Below, in pieces: positions 53,375 to 62,313 of a stretch of DNA of 63,173 nucleotides. The notes beneath the pieces were generated by a model. The model had not been told where the DNA came from, did not search any database, and was given only the letters and a program-made list of their open reading frames with translations. Position 1 is the first letter of the stretch. Each line of letters starts with the position of its first letter. The stretch covers positions 1 to 63,173 of the forward strand of contig CAMJMR010000010.1 in the NCBI GenBank assembly GCA_946407095.1, read 5' to 3'. The DNA is from an uncultured Selenomonadales bacterium (GTDB lineage: Bacteria; Bacillota; Negativicutes; Selenomonadales; Selenomonadaceae). A program made the position numbers and the translations under genes.

Positions 53375-56300
53375 TTAGGCGTTGAATAAATCGGCGGGCA
53401 TCTTGCCGAGAAAATAATCTTCAAGCAAATCCCAAATCGCCGCGTCGTCGAAGTCGCCCTCGTAAATGTAAGTCAACATTTTAACGGAAATTTCGTGACG
53501 CGCCGTGACCGACTCCAGAATTTTGTTTGAGTAGCCGCCGCCCGCGTCGATTATGTTTTTCAAGTTGCGAATCTGGTTGATGTGAATGTAAAGCTGGCTG
53601 TTGGCGCCGCCCGTCATTTTGAACGCCAAAACGCCCAACGCCTCCAAAACGCCCAGCACCGTGTTGAATTCCTTGGCGGTCTTGTCGTTGGCGTTCGTGA
53701 TGTAAAATTGCCCGTCGTGAGTCTCGTTGACGATTCGCGCAAAAATTTTCTCGACCCACGCGAAGTAAAACCTAATCGCCGTGTTGAAGCGGTAGTAGAC
53801 GCGCCCGTTGGGCATTGTCTTTTCCGCGAAGATTGAATGCGCGCCCTTGGCGAAATTTTTCCTGTAAGCGTCCATTGACGCGATTAAAATGTCGCAAATG
53901 GTTTGCGCCCGATACTTTGAAATTTTTTCGTCGACAAGTGCCGCGCTCAAGTCGTCAGCCGAAAAATATTTCATCGCGCCGACCGATTGATTGACCGCCG
54001 CCTTGAACTTCCCGAACAGCTTATCGAAACCTGCGCGGAAGTCGTTTTCAAAGCTAATCTCGACGCAAAGCGCGGGCTCAAGCCGATAACGGCTGTTGAA
54101 GGGCAAATCGCTGCTCTTGGTGTACAAAAGGTACTTGAACTGCGGAAAGGAGCGGTCGCGATAACTTTTTTCCCAAATCGTTTGCAAATTCACTCGGCAG
54201 ACGTGACGGGCGGGCTCAATTTCCGTGAAGCAGTTGCCGTAGTCTTCGCGGAGTTTTTTTTGCGTCGAAGGGCTCATCACGAAGAAACCGACGGCGAAAA
54301 GCGGAATCGGTCGGACAGTCAGCGGCGAAAAGCCAAAGCGCGCCTCGAAGTCTTTTTGGATAATCAACAGCGCGGTCTTGACTTTGTTGACGGCGGTCGC
54401 CTCGTCGCTGTACCTGTCGAAGATGTAAGCGAAATTTTCGGCGTCAAGCAGGAAATTGTTTCGCGGCGCGATTTTCCACAGCTCGTAAATTTTTTTCGCC
54501 ACCGCAACCAGCTGATAGTTCCTTATCGCGCTCAGCCCGTGCAGCCGCTTGATGTACTTGAAGTCGCGCTTGTCGTAGTGATAATCCGCCTCGCCGCGCA
54601 GATTTTTACGCCGCGCCGCCCGCCCTATCTCCTGCACGTAGTCGCAAACGTTGCCCGTCGGCGCGAAGTGCATGACAATTTCGATGTCGTCGATGTCGAT
54701 GCCCATGCCGAAAGCCTTCGTCGCCAACATGACGGGCTTCTCGCCGCGCAAAAATTTTTCGTAGTTCTCGCGCTTGTCGTCCTTGCCCATGCGCCCGTGA
54801 TAAGTCGCCACGCCGTCGAAGTGTCCGCCGCTCTGCAAGCGCATCTTTGCCTTTTCAATCAGCTGAACTTCCGGGAAATAAATCAGCGTCTTCTTGCGCA
54901 AGATGTTGGCGCGCTTGACGGCTTGAAGCAGGTCGCGATACTTCGGCAAGTCGAATTCGGCTCGCTCGCCCGCCTCGAACGGCGTCTTGTCGATTTTTAT
55001 TTCGATATCGTCGCGCTTGACGTAGCCCAGGTAAGTTATCGGCTCGCGCAGGTGCAAGCTGTTAATCGTGTCGTCGTACATATCCTCCGCGCCGTGATAA
55101 ATCGCCGTCGCCGTGAACGTCGCGATAACGAACGGATTTTTTTTGCGCAACTTCCTGATGTGGTCGCCCAAATACCAATAGTCGGGGCGGAATTGCTTGC
55201 CCCACGTCGTGACGATATGCGCCTCGTCGACGACAAGTAAGCCCACCTTGCGCGCGCCTATCAGCTGTTCGATATCGCTGCGGCTCAAGAGCGTTTCGGG
55301 CGAAAGGTAAAGGATATCGCATTCGCCCGCCGCCACTCTGCCGATAATCGCGTCCTTTTGTATCGGCGAAATGTCGGAATTAATCGTCGCGGACAGCCGA
55401 TAATTTTTCAGCTCAAGATTCTTGACTTGGTCGTTCATGAGACCGATAAGCGGCGAAACGACAATCGTCAGCAGCTTGTAGCGTTCGGCAAGGTAAATGG
55501 CGGGGATTTGGAAGATGACGGATTTGCCCGCGCCCGTCGGAGCCGTGACGAATACGTCGCGGAAATTTTCGCCCGCATTACAAAGTTCGGCCTGCTGAAC
55601 GATGTCGGCAATGATTTGCTCTTGCGAAACGTCGAAGGTGCTTTTAATGCCGGCGTCGAGCTTTTGCACGTCGTAGACCGTAAAATTTCTGAAGGCGTCA
55701 TAGCCCCAATGTCGATTCAAAATTTCGTCGTAGGCGTCGCGATGTTCAAAGCCGCGCCTGAACTTTTCGGGGCGCACGCGGAAAATTTTACTCTGCGCGG
55801 AAAAATTTTCGCTTAAAATTTTCAGCCGCTCGTTTAGCCTGTCCCTGTCGCCCGTGTAGTTTTGCGTCCGCACAAAAATTTTTTCGGGCTTGGCGAAGAT
55901 GATCCGGCGGGCGCATTCGACGAAATCAGTTTCCTCCTGCAGGTCGAAGTCAATCTGCGCGGCGTCCGAATCAATTTCGGGAATATCGGCGGCCGACGCG
56001 AACAGTTTCACGACTTTGACTTTGGGCGCGTCCAAAAGGTGTTCGTCATTGTAAACGCCGACAAGGAAATCGCCGCAAGCCTTCAGCCCGACGAACAGCT
56101 CAACGATTTTGGCAACGCTGCCCAAGTTTTCGCTCGGAAGGTCGTCGACGGGGTTTTCGGTCTCGGTGAAGTGTTCAAGCAAAAGTTTTCGGGTCTCGTC
56201 GCCGAACGCCGCCTCAATCGGGTATTGCTCGATAAAAATGTTGTTGTCGACGACGTAAACCGCATCGTATTGCGCGAAGACGAACGGGCTAAGCAAAAGG

Positions 56301-56512
56301 AATTCTTCATGCGTAAAAAAACTGCGCCCGCCGTTTGCAAGCGCAGAAAAATAATTCAACGGATTGTCTTTGGCCGCGTCAAGGTCTGCTTGAAAATTTC
56401 CGTCGCCGACGAAGTTTAACGGTATGCCCTTCAGCACGACGGCGGAATTTTTTTCAATCGACAATTCGGCAAGCCGTCCGCGCAGATGCCGCGAAATTAT
56501 CTCGTTAGCCAA
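53375..56512 (-). CDS. Large RecQ-family ATP-dependent DNA helicase
   Basis: A 1045-residue helicase. Residues 1-290 form an unrecognised N-terminal region. The RecQ-type core follows: Walker A TAPTGAGKS (323-331), VVSPLIGLMNDQV, VVDEAHIVTTWG (DEAH, 429-432), ATFTATA, TYHGRMGKDDKRE, TKAFGMGIDIDDIEIV and motif VI VQEIGRAARR (about 645). The zinc-binding RQC region of RecQ is not evident. A long C-terminal part (about 680-1045) is also unrecognised. It starts at a TTG with AAGGAGG 7 bases upstream. Housekeeping RecQ proteins are about 600 residues, so this is an accessory type, plausibly for defence or DNA repair. Confidence 0.85.
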   Translation of the reverse strand: MANEIISRHLRGRLAELSIEKNSAVVLKGIPLNFVGDGNFQADLDAAKDNPLNYFSALANGGRSFFTHEEFLLLSPFVFAQYDAVYVVDNNIFIEQYPIEAAFGDETRKLLLEHFTETENPVDDLPSENLGSVAKIVELFVGLKACGDFLVGVYNDEHLLDAPKVKVVKLFASAADIPEIDSDAAQIDFDLQEETDFVECARRIIFAKPEKIFVRTQNYTGDRDRLNERLKILSENFSAQSKIFRVRPEKFRRGFEHRDAYDEILNRHWGYDAFRNFTVYDVQKLDAGIKSTFDVSQEQIIADIVQQAELCNAGENFRDVFVTAPTGAGKSVIFQIPAIYLAERYKLLTIVVSPLIGLMNDQVKNLELKNYRLSATINSDISPIQKDAIIGRVAAGECDILYLSPETLLSRSDIEQLIGARKVGLLVVDEAHIVTTWGKQFRPDYWYLGDHIRKLRKKNPFVIATFTATAIYHGAEDMYDDTINSLHLREPITYLGYVKRDDIEIKIDKTPFEAGERAEFDLPKYRDLLQAVKRANILRKKTLIYFPEVQLIEKAKMRLQSGGHFDGVATYHGRMGKDDKRENYEKFLRGEKPVMLATKAFGMGIDIDDIEIVMHFAPTGNVCDYVQEIGRAARRKNLRGEADYHYDKRDFKYIKRLHGLSAIRNYQLVAVAKKIYELWKIAPRNNFLLDAENFAYIFDRYSDEATAVNKVKTALLIIQKDFEARFGFSPLTVRPIPLFAVGFFVMSPSTQKKLREDYGNCFTEIEPARHVCRVNLQTIWEKSYRDRSFPQFKYLLYTKSSDLPFNSRYRLEPALCVEISFENDFRAGFDKLFGKFKAAVNQSVGAMKYFSADDLSAALVDEKISKYRAQTICDILIASMDAYRKNFAKGAHSIFAEKTMPNGRVYYRFNTAIRFYFAWVEKIFARIVNETHDGQFYITNANDKTAKEFNTVLGVLEALGVLAFKMTGGANSQLYIHINQIRNLKNIIDAGGGYSNKILESVTARHEISVKMLTYIYEGDFDDAAIWDLLEDYFLGKMPADLFNA

Positions 56513-56529
56513 GGTGTTGCCTCCTTATT

Positions 56530-56560
56530 AAGGAACAAGGAACAAGGAACAAGGAACAAG
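56530..56560 (+). repeat. Heptanucleotide tandem repeat upstream of the RecQ-like gene
   Basis: Four perfect copies of AAGGAAC plus a partial AAG. They lie immediately upstream of the ribosome site of the leftward helicase gene, inside the 65-base gap to the sigma-factor gene. Copy-number change would alter spacing in the leader or promoter. Confidence 0.85.
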
Positions 56561-56577
56561 TTCATGCGCGCTGCCCC

Positions 56578-57573
56578 CTAATCCAGAAAGTCTTTAAGAT
56601 TCTTCACGCGCGCGGGGTGACGAAGTTTCCGCAACGCCTTTGCCTCGATTTGTCTAATTCGTTCGCGCGTCACGTTGAAACTTTTGCCGACTTCCTCAAG
56701 CGTCCGCTCCCGCCCGTCGCTCAAGCCGTACCTCAAGCGCAGAACATCCCTTTCGCGCGGCGTCAACGTCCCAAGCACGTCTTCCAATTCTTCCTTCAGC
56801 AGCATGAACGCGATTGTATCAAACGTTTCGGGCGCCTCGTCGACAATGAAGTCCAACAGCGGCGTGTCGTTGTCTTCCATGACGGGCACGTCCAAAGATT
56901 TCATGTGCATGTAAAGTTCGCGCCACTTGAAACAGTTCCGCACGTCCTCCGCCGTCGTATTCAGTTCGGCAGCGATTAACTCAATGCGCTTTCTGACCGT
57001 CACGCCGTCAAGCTGAAGCTTTTGGTCGAGACGGGTCGCCTTGTTGATTTTTTCAATCATGTGGACGGGCAGCCGAATGGTTAGCCCCGTGTCGGCGATG
57101 GCGCGAGAAATTGACTGCCGAATCCACCACGTCGCGTAGGTGCTGAACTCCGTGCCTTGCGAGAAGTCGAAACGTTCGGCGGCCTTCAACATGCCGGCAA
57201 AGCCTTCCTGCATCAAGTCTTCAAGCTCAAGTTCGCTGGGATATTGTTTCAGATACTTCACGGCGAATTTTCCAACGAGCCCGACGTTTTTAACGCAAAG
57301 GTCTTGGCGAGCCTGTTCGTCGCCCTCCTGAATCAAGCGCACCAGAAATTTGTTGGGAACTTTGATTTCGTGAGGCTTCTTGACGATAAGCGGCGCAACT
57401 TCGGCGGGCACTTCCTCTTGTGAGGGCGCGGCGGTTATTTCGTCGACGAGTTCAATCTTCAATTCGTCTTGAATGGCGTCGCAGATTTGATATTGCTCTT
57501 TGCGCGGCAGGAAACCGAAGATTTGGTCGAAAGCGTCATAAGTGAGCTGATTTTCGATGTATTGCGTGTTCAT
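56578..57573 (-). CDS. RpoD-like sigma-70 factor, probably alternative
   Basis: A 331-residue sigma factor that directs RNA polymerase to promoters. Region 2 is intact ([38 protein letters not shown]), then region 3, and a region 4 helix-turn-helix [18 protein letters not shown] ... [30 protein letters not shown], as in RpoD. The DPVRMYLKEIG motif of region 1.2 and an acidic region 1.1 are not seen, and residues 1-75 are unlike primary sigma factors, so I read it as a non-primary group. The ATG overlaps the stop of the phosphatase gene (ATGA), with no strong ribosome site, so it is likely translated by coupling. Confidence 0.87.
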   Translation of the reverse strand: MNTQYIENQLTYDAFDQIFGFLPRKEQYQICDAIQDELKIELVDEITAAPSQEEVPAEVAPLIVKKPHEIKVPNKFLVRLIQEGDEQARQDLCVKNVGLVGKFAVKYLKQYPSELELEDLMQEGFAGMLKAAERFDFSQGTEFSTYATWWIRQSISRAIADTGLTIRLPVHMIEKINKATRLDQKLQLDGVTVRKRIELIAAELNTTAEDVRNCFKWRELYMHMKSLDVPVMEDNDTPLLDFIVDEAPETFDTIAFMLLKEELEDVLGTLTPRERDVLRLRYGLSDGRERTLEEVGKSFNVTRERIRQIEAKALRKLRHPARVKNLKDFLD

Positions 57574-57992
57574 GATATTTTTTCGAGCAGAGCTTTGCAG
57601 CCGCGCAGGATGTCGTCGAAAGTTTTGGCGAAGCCGTTTTTGTCCCAAGGAATGTCCGTGTCGAGGAGCATTTGAATTTTGGAATCGGGGTCGCCGCCGA
57701 CAATCGCCTTGACCTGTTCGACGTTGCCGGCGTCCATGCAGACGATTAAATCGTTTTCGGCGTAGTCTTCGGGCGTGATTGTTCGGGCGAGGTGTCCTTC
57801 ATACGGAATATTTTCCATGGCGAGCTTGGCGGCAATGCCTTGGTGAAGCAGTTCGCCGTTGACGAGTTTGCTTGCCGCGCTTGACACCGAAATTTTATCG
57901 CTCAAGCCCGCGTCCTTAACCAACTTCCTCATGACGAATTGCGCCATCGGCGAACGTCCCGTGTTTCCGCTACATACAAACATAATTTTCAT
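57570..57992 (-). CDS. Low-molecular-weight phosphatase, protein-arginine-phosphatase-like
   Basis: A 140-residue LMW protein phosphatase. The P-loop CSGNTGRSP gives Cys7 and Arg13, and the Thr at the fifth position (Cys-x3-Thr-x-Arg) is the feature that separates YwlE-type protein-arginine phosphatases from tyrosine phosphatases, which have Ile there. The general-acid region is unusual, reading LDTDIPWD where a DP pair is typical. The ATG at 57992 has GGAGGG 8 bases upstream. The sigma factor follows with a four-base overlap. Assignment to arginine phosphatase is inference from one residue. Confidence 0.8.
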   Translation of the reverse strand: MKIMFVCSGNTGRSPMAQFVMRKLVKDAGLSDKISVSSAASKLVNGELLHQGIAAKLAMENIPYEGHLARTITPEDYAENDLIVCMDAGNVEQVKAIVGGDPDSKIQMLLDTDIPWDKNGFAKTFDDILRGCKALLEKIS

Positions 57993-58024
57993 TCGAGTAC
58001 CCTCCAAAAAGTTTATTGTGGCGA

Positions 58025-58033
58025 ATTATATCA
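58025..58033 (-). promoter_or_regulatory. Extended -10 promoter of the phosphatase-sigma operon
   Basis: On the minus strand TGATATAAT, an extended -10 element, 32 bases before the start codon. No good -35 is visible. The same GTGATATAATTCGCC stretch occurs before the phosphohexomutase. Confidence 0.6.
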
Positions 58034-58040
58034 CAATCGC

Positions 58041-58066
58041 AAAAAAAAAGCCGCTTTAAAAGCGGC
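58041..58066 (-). terminator. Terminator of the phosphohexomutase gene
   Basis: On the minus strand GCCGCTTT/AAAGCGGC with a one-base middle, followed by nine T. It is also the end of repeat A5. Confidence 0.75.
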
Positions 58067-58141
58067 GGAACAGATAACGCGCCGTGCCGTTCGTGACTTA
58101 AAGGTTATCGCCGCGCCGATACGAAATGCATGCGCATTTCT
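58050..58141 (-). repeat. Repeat family A, copy A5 (inverted)
   Basis: The reverse complement reads GAAATGCGCATGCATTTC, GTATCGGCGCGGCGATAAC, GGCACGGCGCGTTATCTG, then GCCGCTTTTAAAGCGGC: the full order seen in A2. It lies between the phosphohexomutase and the phosphatase gene. Confidence 0.78.
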
Positions 58142-58218
58142 AGTTTCGTTATTTAGGGGCTGTCGGTAAAGTAAGGAAGACGTTACAAAGAACGAGGCTG
58201 CCAACTGCCAACAAACCC

Positions 58219-59712
58219 TTAAGCCAGAGCGGAAATATCCAAGTCGTCGAAGCCGCCGAGAAGATTTTTGACTGCCGCAAGAATTTTTTTGCACCCGCCA
58301 ACGCGACTGCTTTCGATATTCAACGGCATATTCGGGTCGTGCAAGGACATCCTCAGCAAAGCCCAGCCGCCGTCGAAATTAATCCTCACGCCCTCAAAGT
58401 TCGGCTCGGCAAGCGACAAATTATTTTCGACAGCCCGCGCCTTGAAGTCGTCGAGAACTTTTTGACCGTAAGCCTTGAAGTCGGCGGCCAGAATCTTCAA
58501 GCGATATTCCGCCGTTTCCGCAGGGTATTTCAAGTCGGCGATAAGGTCGGCTAGGTGTTTGCCCTGCGCGTGCAGTTCGGCGGCGGCTATCAGCATTTTC
58601 ATGGCGAGGTACGCGCCGTCGTCGAGGAAATAGTTTTCGCTCAATGCGCCGTGCCCCGAAGTCTCAATCGCCAACGGACAGATGACGCCGCTTTTGTTGA
58701 GCCGAATGCATTCGTTGATGACGTTTTTGTAGCCGCGTTTGAATCTGTGGTGCTTCAAGCCGAGTTTTCCTTCGAGAAAAGCCGTCAGTTCATCGGAGGT
58801 GATTGAATCGGTGACAATCGTGCTGCCGGGATAATCGGGCGCGAGAATCGCCGCCATCATCGCTATCAAGGCGTTGCGGCTGATTTCGCTGCCGTCACTC
58901 AAAACGGCGCCTGCGCGGTCGACATCTGTATCGAAAATTAAGCCGAGGTCGGCGCGGTTGTCGAGCACGGCTTTTTTTATCGACGCCATAGCCTTTTCGT
59001 CTTCGGGATTGGGAATGTGATTCGGGAAGGTGCCGTCGGGTTCAAGGAATTGGCTGCCCGTCGTATCGGCTCCGAGCGGCGCAAGAATTTTTTCGGCGAA
59101 GAAGCCGCCGCCGCCGTTGCCCGCGTCCACGATGATTTTCATGCCCGCCAAAGGTTTTTCGTTATCCAAGGCCGTGCAGATTTGTTCGCGAATGTTGTCG
59201 GCGTAGAGCCCGATTAAGTCAAAATTTTTCGCGCGTGACGCGTCGCCGTGTTTTTCGTCGAAGGTCGCGGCGTTTTTCAACAGCGCAGTGATATCGTCCT
59301 TTTCAAGCCCGCCGTCCGAAGTGAAAAACTTCATGCCGTTGCGATTGAAGGGCAGATGGCTCGCCGTCAACATGATAGCTCCGTCGGTTTCGGTTTCGGG
59401 GTAAATAGTGGACATGAACATCGCGGGCGTCGACGCCAAACCGCAATTCAAAACTTCGACGCCGTGCCACGCAAGCGATTCGCAAACGCCTTTAAGCAGT
59501 TCGGGCGCGGATATGCGCGAATCGTGCCCGACGGAAATTTTCAAAGCCGTGACGGGCTTGCCGCATTTTTCGGACAAAAATTTTACAAAACTGCTTGCGA
59601 TAAGATTGACCGCCTCCGCCGTAAGATTGACCGTCTCGCCCGCCACGCCCGCGACTGCCACGCCGCGCACGTCACTGCCGTTTTGCAGTTTCAGCAAATT
59701 TTCTTCAGTCAT
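58219..59712 (-). CDS. Phosphoglucomutase/phosphomannomutase family protein
   Basis: A 497-residue alpha-D-phosphohexomutase starting at the ATG at 59712 with GAAAGGAACGG upstream. The phosphoserine loop is LTASHLPFNRNG (Ser118; TASHNP is usual), the metal loop FDTDVDRAG and the sugar loop region ETSGHGALSENYF. It would interconvert the 1- and 6-phosphates of glucose or mannose for envelope polysaccharide precursors. The exact sugar is not fixed by sequence. Terminated by the hairpin in repeat A5. Confidence 0.88.
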   Translation of the reverse strand: MTEENLLKLQNGSDVRGVAVAGVAGETVNLTAEAVNLIASSFVKFLSEKCGKPVTALKISVGHDSRISAPELLKGVCESLAWHGVEVLNCGLASTPAMFMSTIYPETETDGAIMLTASHLPFNRNGMKFFTSDGGLEKDDITALLKNAATFDEKHGDASRAKNFDLIGLYADNIREQICTALDNEKPLAGMKIIVDAGNGGGGFFAEKILAPLGADTTGSQFLEPDGTFPNHIPNPEDEKAMASIKKAVLDNRADLGLIFDTDVDRAGAVLSDGSEISRNALIAMMAAILAPDYPGSTIVTDSITSDELTAFLEGKLGLKHHRFKRGYKNVINECIRLNKSGVICPLAIETSGHGALSENYFLDDGAYLAMKMLIAAAELHAQGKHLADLIADLKYPAETAEYRLKILAADFKAYGQKVLDDFKARAVENNLSLAEPNFEGVRINFDGGWALLRMSLHDPNMPLNIESSRVGGCKKILAAVKNLLGGFDDLDISALA

Positions 59713-59755
59713 AATGCCACCGTTCCTTTCGTCGAGAAAAATCTTGTTGCGGCGA

Positions 59756-59764
59756 ATTATATCA
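59756..59764 (-). promoter_or_regulatory. Extended -10 promoter of the phosphohexomutase gene
   Basis: Minus-strand TGATATAAT in the context GTGATATAATTCGCCGCAACAAG, 44 bases before the start. No clear -35. Confidence 0.55.
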
Positions 59765-59798
59765 CAGCGCAAACAAAAAATCCCGCCGCTTATCGTGA

Positions 59799-59834
59799 CG
59801 GGGCAACGTGACGTTGCATCCAACGGACGCGTCA
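59799..59834 (-). repeat. Repeat family A, partial copy A8 (inverted)
   Basis: The reverse complement reads TTGACGCGTCCGTTGGATGCA and ends in the GCAACGTCACGTTGC hairpin also found in A1 and A7. Only the 3' module is present. Confidence 0.5.
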
Positions 59835-59855
59835 AGTCGCTCAATATTGTCAACG

Positions 59856-60440
59856 TTATGACCGCGCATTAATCGTCCGCAGAAAATTTTTCAGCATGAC
59901 GTGCCCTTGATGCGTCAAGATTGATTCGGGGTGAAACTGAATGCCTTCCACGTCGAAGACCTTGTGACGGACGCCCATAATCGTGCCGTCGTCCAGTTCG
60001 CTCGTGACTTCAAGGCAAGCGGGCAAAGTTTCGCGTTCGATAATCAGCGAATGGTACCGCCCGACTTCGACGCCTTGCGCCAGCCCGTCGTAAAGTCCTT
60101 TGCCGTTGTGCTTGAGCCGTGACGTTTTACCGTGAACGACTTCCTTGGCGCGAACGACTTTGCCGCCGAAAACTTCGCCTATCGCCTGATGACCGAGGCA
60201 AATGCCCAAAATCGGCAACGTGCCCTTGAGTTTGTCGATAAGCTGTTCGGTAATGCCCGCGTCCTTCGGGACGCCCGGTCCGGGCGAAATTATCACGGCG
60301 GAAAAATTTTTTGCCTCGTCGACGGAAATTTTGTCGTTGCGAATGACTTCGACCGCCGCGCCCAGCTCCGACAGCAACTGATACACGTTGTACGTGAACG
60401 AATCGTAATTATCAAGCAGAAGGATTTTCCCGTCAAGCAT
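59856..60440 (-). CDS. trpG: Anthranilate synthase glutamine amidotransferase subunit
   Basis: A 194-residue class-I glutamine amidotransferase that feeds ammonia to TrpE. Signatures are DNYDSFTYN, ISPGPGVPKDAGI, the nucleophile Cys in LGICLGHQAIGE (about residue 80) and the His/Glu of GIQFHPESIL near the end. The ATG at 60440 overlaps the trpE stop by eight bases, so the subunits are co-translated. No other trp genes follow on this side. In some organisms this subunit also serves aminodeoxychorismate synthase. Confidence 0.93.
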   Translation of the reverse strand: MLDGKILLLDNYDSFTYNVYQLLSELGAAVEVIRNDKISVDEAKNFSAVIISPGPGVPKDAGITEQLIDKLKGTLPILGICLGHQAIGEVFGGKVVRAKEVVHGKTSRLKHNGKGLYDGLAQGVEVGRYHSLIIERETLPACLEVTSELDDGTIMGVRHKVFDVEGIQFHPESILTHQGHVMLKNFLRTINARS

Positions 60441-61923
60441 TGTTCTCGACCTCCTCGACGACTTCAAAGAGAGCCTTTGCCTTCTGGAGGAATTCGCGAT
60501 ACTCGTTTAGCGGAACTGAATCGGCGACAATGCCCGCGCCCGTCTGAATCACGGCGTCCGTGTCGTTTTCAATGCGCATCGTCCGCAGCGTGATACACAT
60601 GTCCATATTGCCGCAAAAATCCATGTAGCCGACGGTGCCCGCGTAGCTTTTGCGGCGGACGGGTTCCAGCTCGTGAATGATTTCCATTGCGCGAAGCTTG
60701 GGCGCGCCGCTGACCGTGCCCGCAGGAAAGGTTGCCTTCAACACGTCAATCGGCGTGAAACCGTCCTTGAGCGTGCCCGTGACGCTTGAGACCATGTGCA
60801 TTACGTGGCTGAAGTATTCGACGGCTCGGAGCTTTTCGACCTTGACAGAGCCCGCCGCGCAGATTCTGCCCAAATCGTTTCGCGCCAAATCGACCAGCAT
60901 GGAGTGTTCGGCGTTTTCCTTGACGTCGGACTTCAAATCGGCGGCAAGGGCGGCGTCTTCGTCGGGCGTCTGACCGCGCCTTCGGGTGCCGGCTATCGGG
61001 TAGGTGAAAACTTTTTTGCCCGCGACCTTGACGAGCATTTCGGGCGACGCGCCGACCAACTTCACGCTTCCGAAGTTCAGATAGAACATGTACGGCGACG
61101 GATTGACTTGGCGGAGCTTGCGATAGAACAGGAAGGCGGGCTTGGTGATTTTCGCGCGGAATTGCTTGGACGGGACGACTTGGAAGATATCGCCCGCGAA
61201 AATGTATTCCTTGGCGCGTTCGATAGCCGAGAGGACTTCGGGAGGTGCTTCGCCGTAGCGTTTCATGAAGTCAATCGGTTCGTGAGGAATTTTTTCGGGC
61301 GGAGGGACTTTCAACGGTGCGGAAAGTTTTTCGGCGATTTGATTCATGCGGGCGGCGATTTCGCTGTAGCGTTCGGGCAAGTTGTCCTGCGCGGACACGT
61401 CGGCGAAGTAAATCAGCCGCGCAGAATTTTTTAGGGCGTCGAGGACGATAAGCACGCGGCAAATCATGAATTGCCCCAAAAGTTCTTCGTCGTCGAGTTC
61501 AAGCCCGCGAATCCTGTCGAACGTGGCGGCGACTTCAAAGTTAAAGCTGCCGATTAAGCCTCCGTTGGCGAGCGGCAAATTTTTATCGATATTGGCGGGC
61601 GTGTAGCGCGCCATGAATTTTTTTATGCTGTCGACGGGCGCGCCGTCAATGCACTTCATCAAATCGCCGTCACGAATCATGAGTTTGGACTTGAAAACTT
61701 GCAACTCAACGAAAGGCTCCGCGCCAACAAAAGAAAATCGCCCGAAGGCTTGATGAGTGGTGTCGACCGATTCGAGGATAAAGCCGCGTCCGTTTTCGAC
61801 GAGCTTGTAGAAAATCGAGACGGGCGTATCCAAATCGGTGCTGATGTTCGCGCTGACGGCGATTAGGTTTGCACTTCGAGCGAAAGCTTGAAATTCTTCG
61901 AGCGACGGGGAAATTTTAATCAA
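60433..61923 (-). CDS. trpE: Anthranilate synthase component I
   Basis: A 496-residue chorismate-using enzyme for the first step of tryptophan synthesis. The N-terminal half holds a LESV/RFSFVGAEP stretch that matches the tryptophan feedback site. The catalytic part has IFQVVPSKQF, YPIAGTRRRG (PIAGT is typical of TrpE; PabB has PIKGT), DLARNDLGRICAAGSV, GTVSGAPKLRAMEII and GYMDFCGNMDM. TTG 61923 is preferred because GGGAG lies 8 bases upstream; a TTG at 61932 touches that site. It follows a small membrane protein by 14 bases. Confidence 0.93.
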   Translation of the reverse strand: MIKISPSLEEFQAFARSANLIAVSANISTDLDTPVSIFYKLVENGRGFILESVDTTHQAFGRFSFVGAEPFVELQVFKSKLMIRDGDLMKCIDGAPVDSIKKFMARYTPANIDKNLPLANGGLIGSFNFEVAATFDRIRGLELDDEELLGQFMICRVLIVLDALKNSARLIYFADVSAQDNLPERYSEIAARMNQIAEKLSAPLKVPPPEKIPHEPIDFMKRYGEAPPEVLSAIERAKEYIFAGDIFQVVPSKQFRAKITKPAFLFYRKLRQVNPSPYMFYLNFGSVKLVGASPEMLVKVAGKKVFTYPIAGTRRRGQTPDEDAALAADLKSDVKENAEHSMLVDLARNDLGRICAAGSVKVEKLRAVEYFSHVMHMVSSVTGTLKDGFTPIDVLKATFPAGTVSGAPKLRAMEIIHELEPVRRKSYAGTVGYMDFCGNMDMCITLRTMRIENDTDAVIQTGAGIVADSVPLNEYREFLQKAKALFEVVEEVENNA

Positions 61924-61937
61924 AACAAACAACTCCC

Positions 61938-62234
61938 TTACTTCGAGCCGCCCAATGCCTTGGTTGCGTCGTTGACGGCTTGGGCTGCGTCTTCGAGCGA
62001 CTGCTTAACGATGTTCAGGTCTTCGGGCTGAGTCTTTTCAACGTCGATGCCGAATTTCGCCAGCGTCGGTCCGGCTATTTCCTTCGTCTTCGTGACCAGT
62101 TGCTGCTTGAGGCCTTGCTGATAGCCCGTGGCGGTCTGTTCCATTTCGTCCACCGAAGTTGTCATGCTGTAGACGAGCAAGCCTATAACCATCAAGCCGA
62201 CGAGCGAGATTAGTGCCAAAATTCTTCTTAACAT
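61938..62234 (-). CDS. Small single-pass membrane protein
   Basis: A 98-residue protein from the ATG at 62234 (MLRRILALISLVGLMVIGLLVY), with AAAGGAGG 8 bases upstream. One hydrophobic N-terminal helix is followed by an amphipathic helical region (TKTKEIAGPTLAKFG, VNDATKALGG), so it is probably anchored with the rest in the periplasm or cytoplasm. No family is recognised. It lies directly upstream of trpE in the same direction. TATAAT (minus, 62268-62273) precedes it. Confidence 0.68.
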   Translation of the reverse strand: MLRRILALISLVGLMVIGLLVYSMTTSVDEMEQTATGYQQGLKQQLVTKTKEIAGPTLAKFGIDVEKTQPEDLNIVKQSLEDAAQAVNDATKALGGSK

Positions 62235-62313
62235 ACCGAAAACCTCCTTTGAGTTATTTCGCGGCAATTATAGCACAAAAAAAGCGCGGGGAAAATTTTT
62301 CTGCCCCGAAAGC

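Noticed and set aside
60433..61923. Aminodeoxychorismate synthase (PabB) instead of TrpE
   Set aside because: The PIAGT motif and the LESV feedback-site pattern are those of TrpE; PabB usually has PIKGT.
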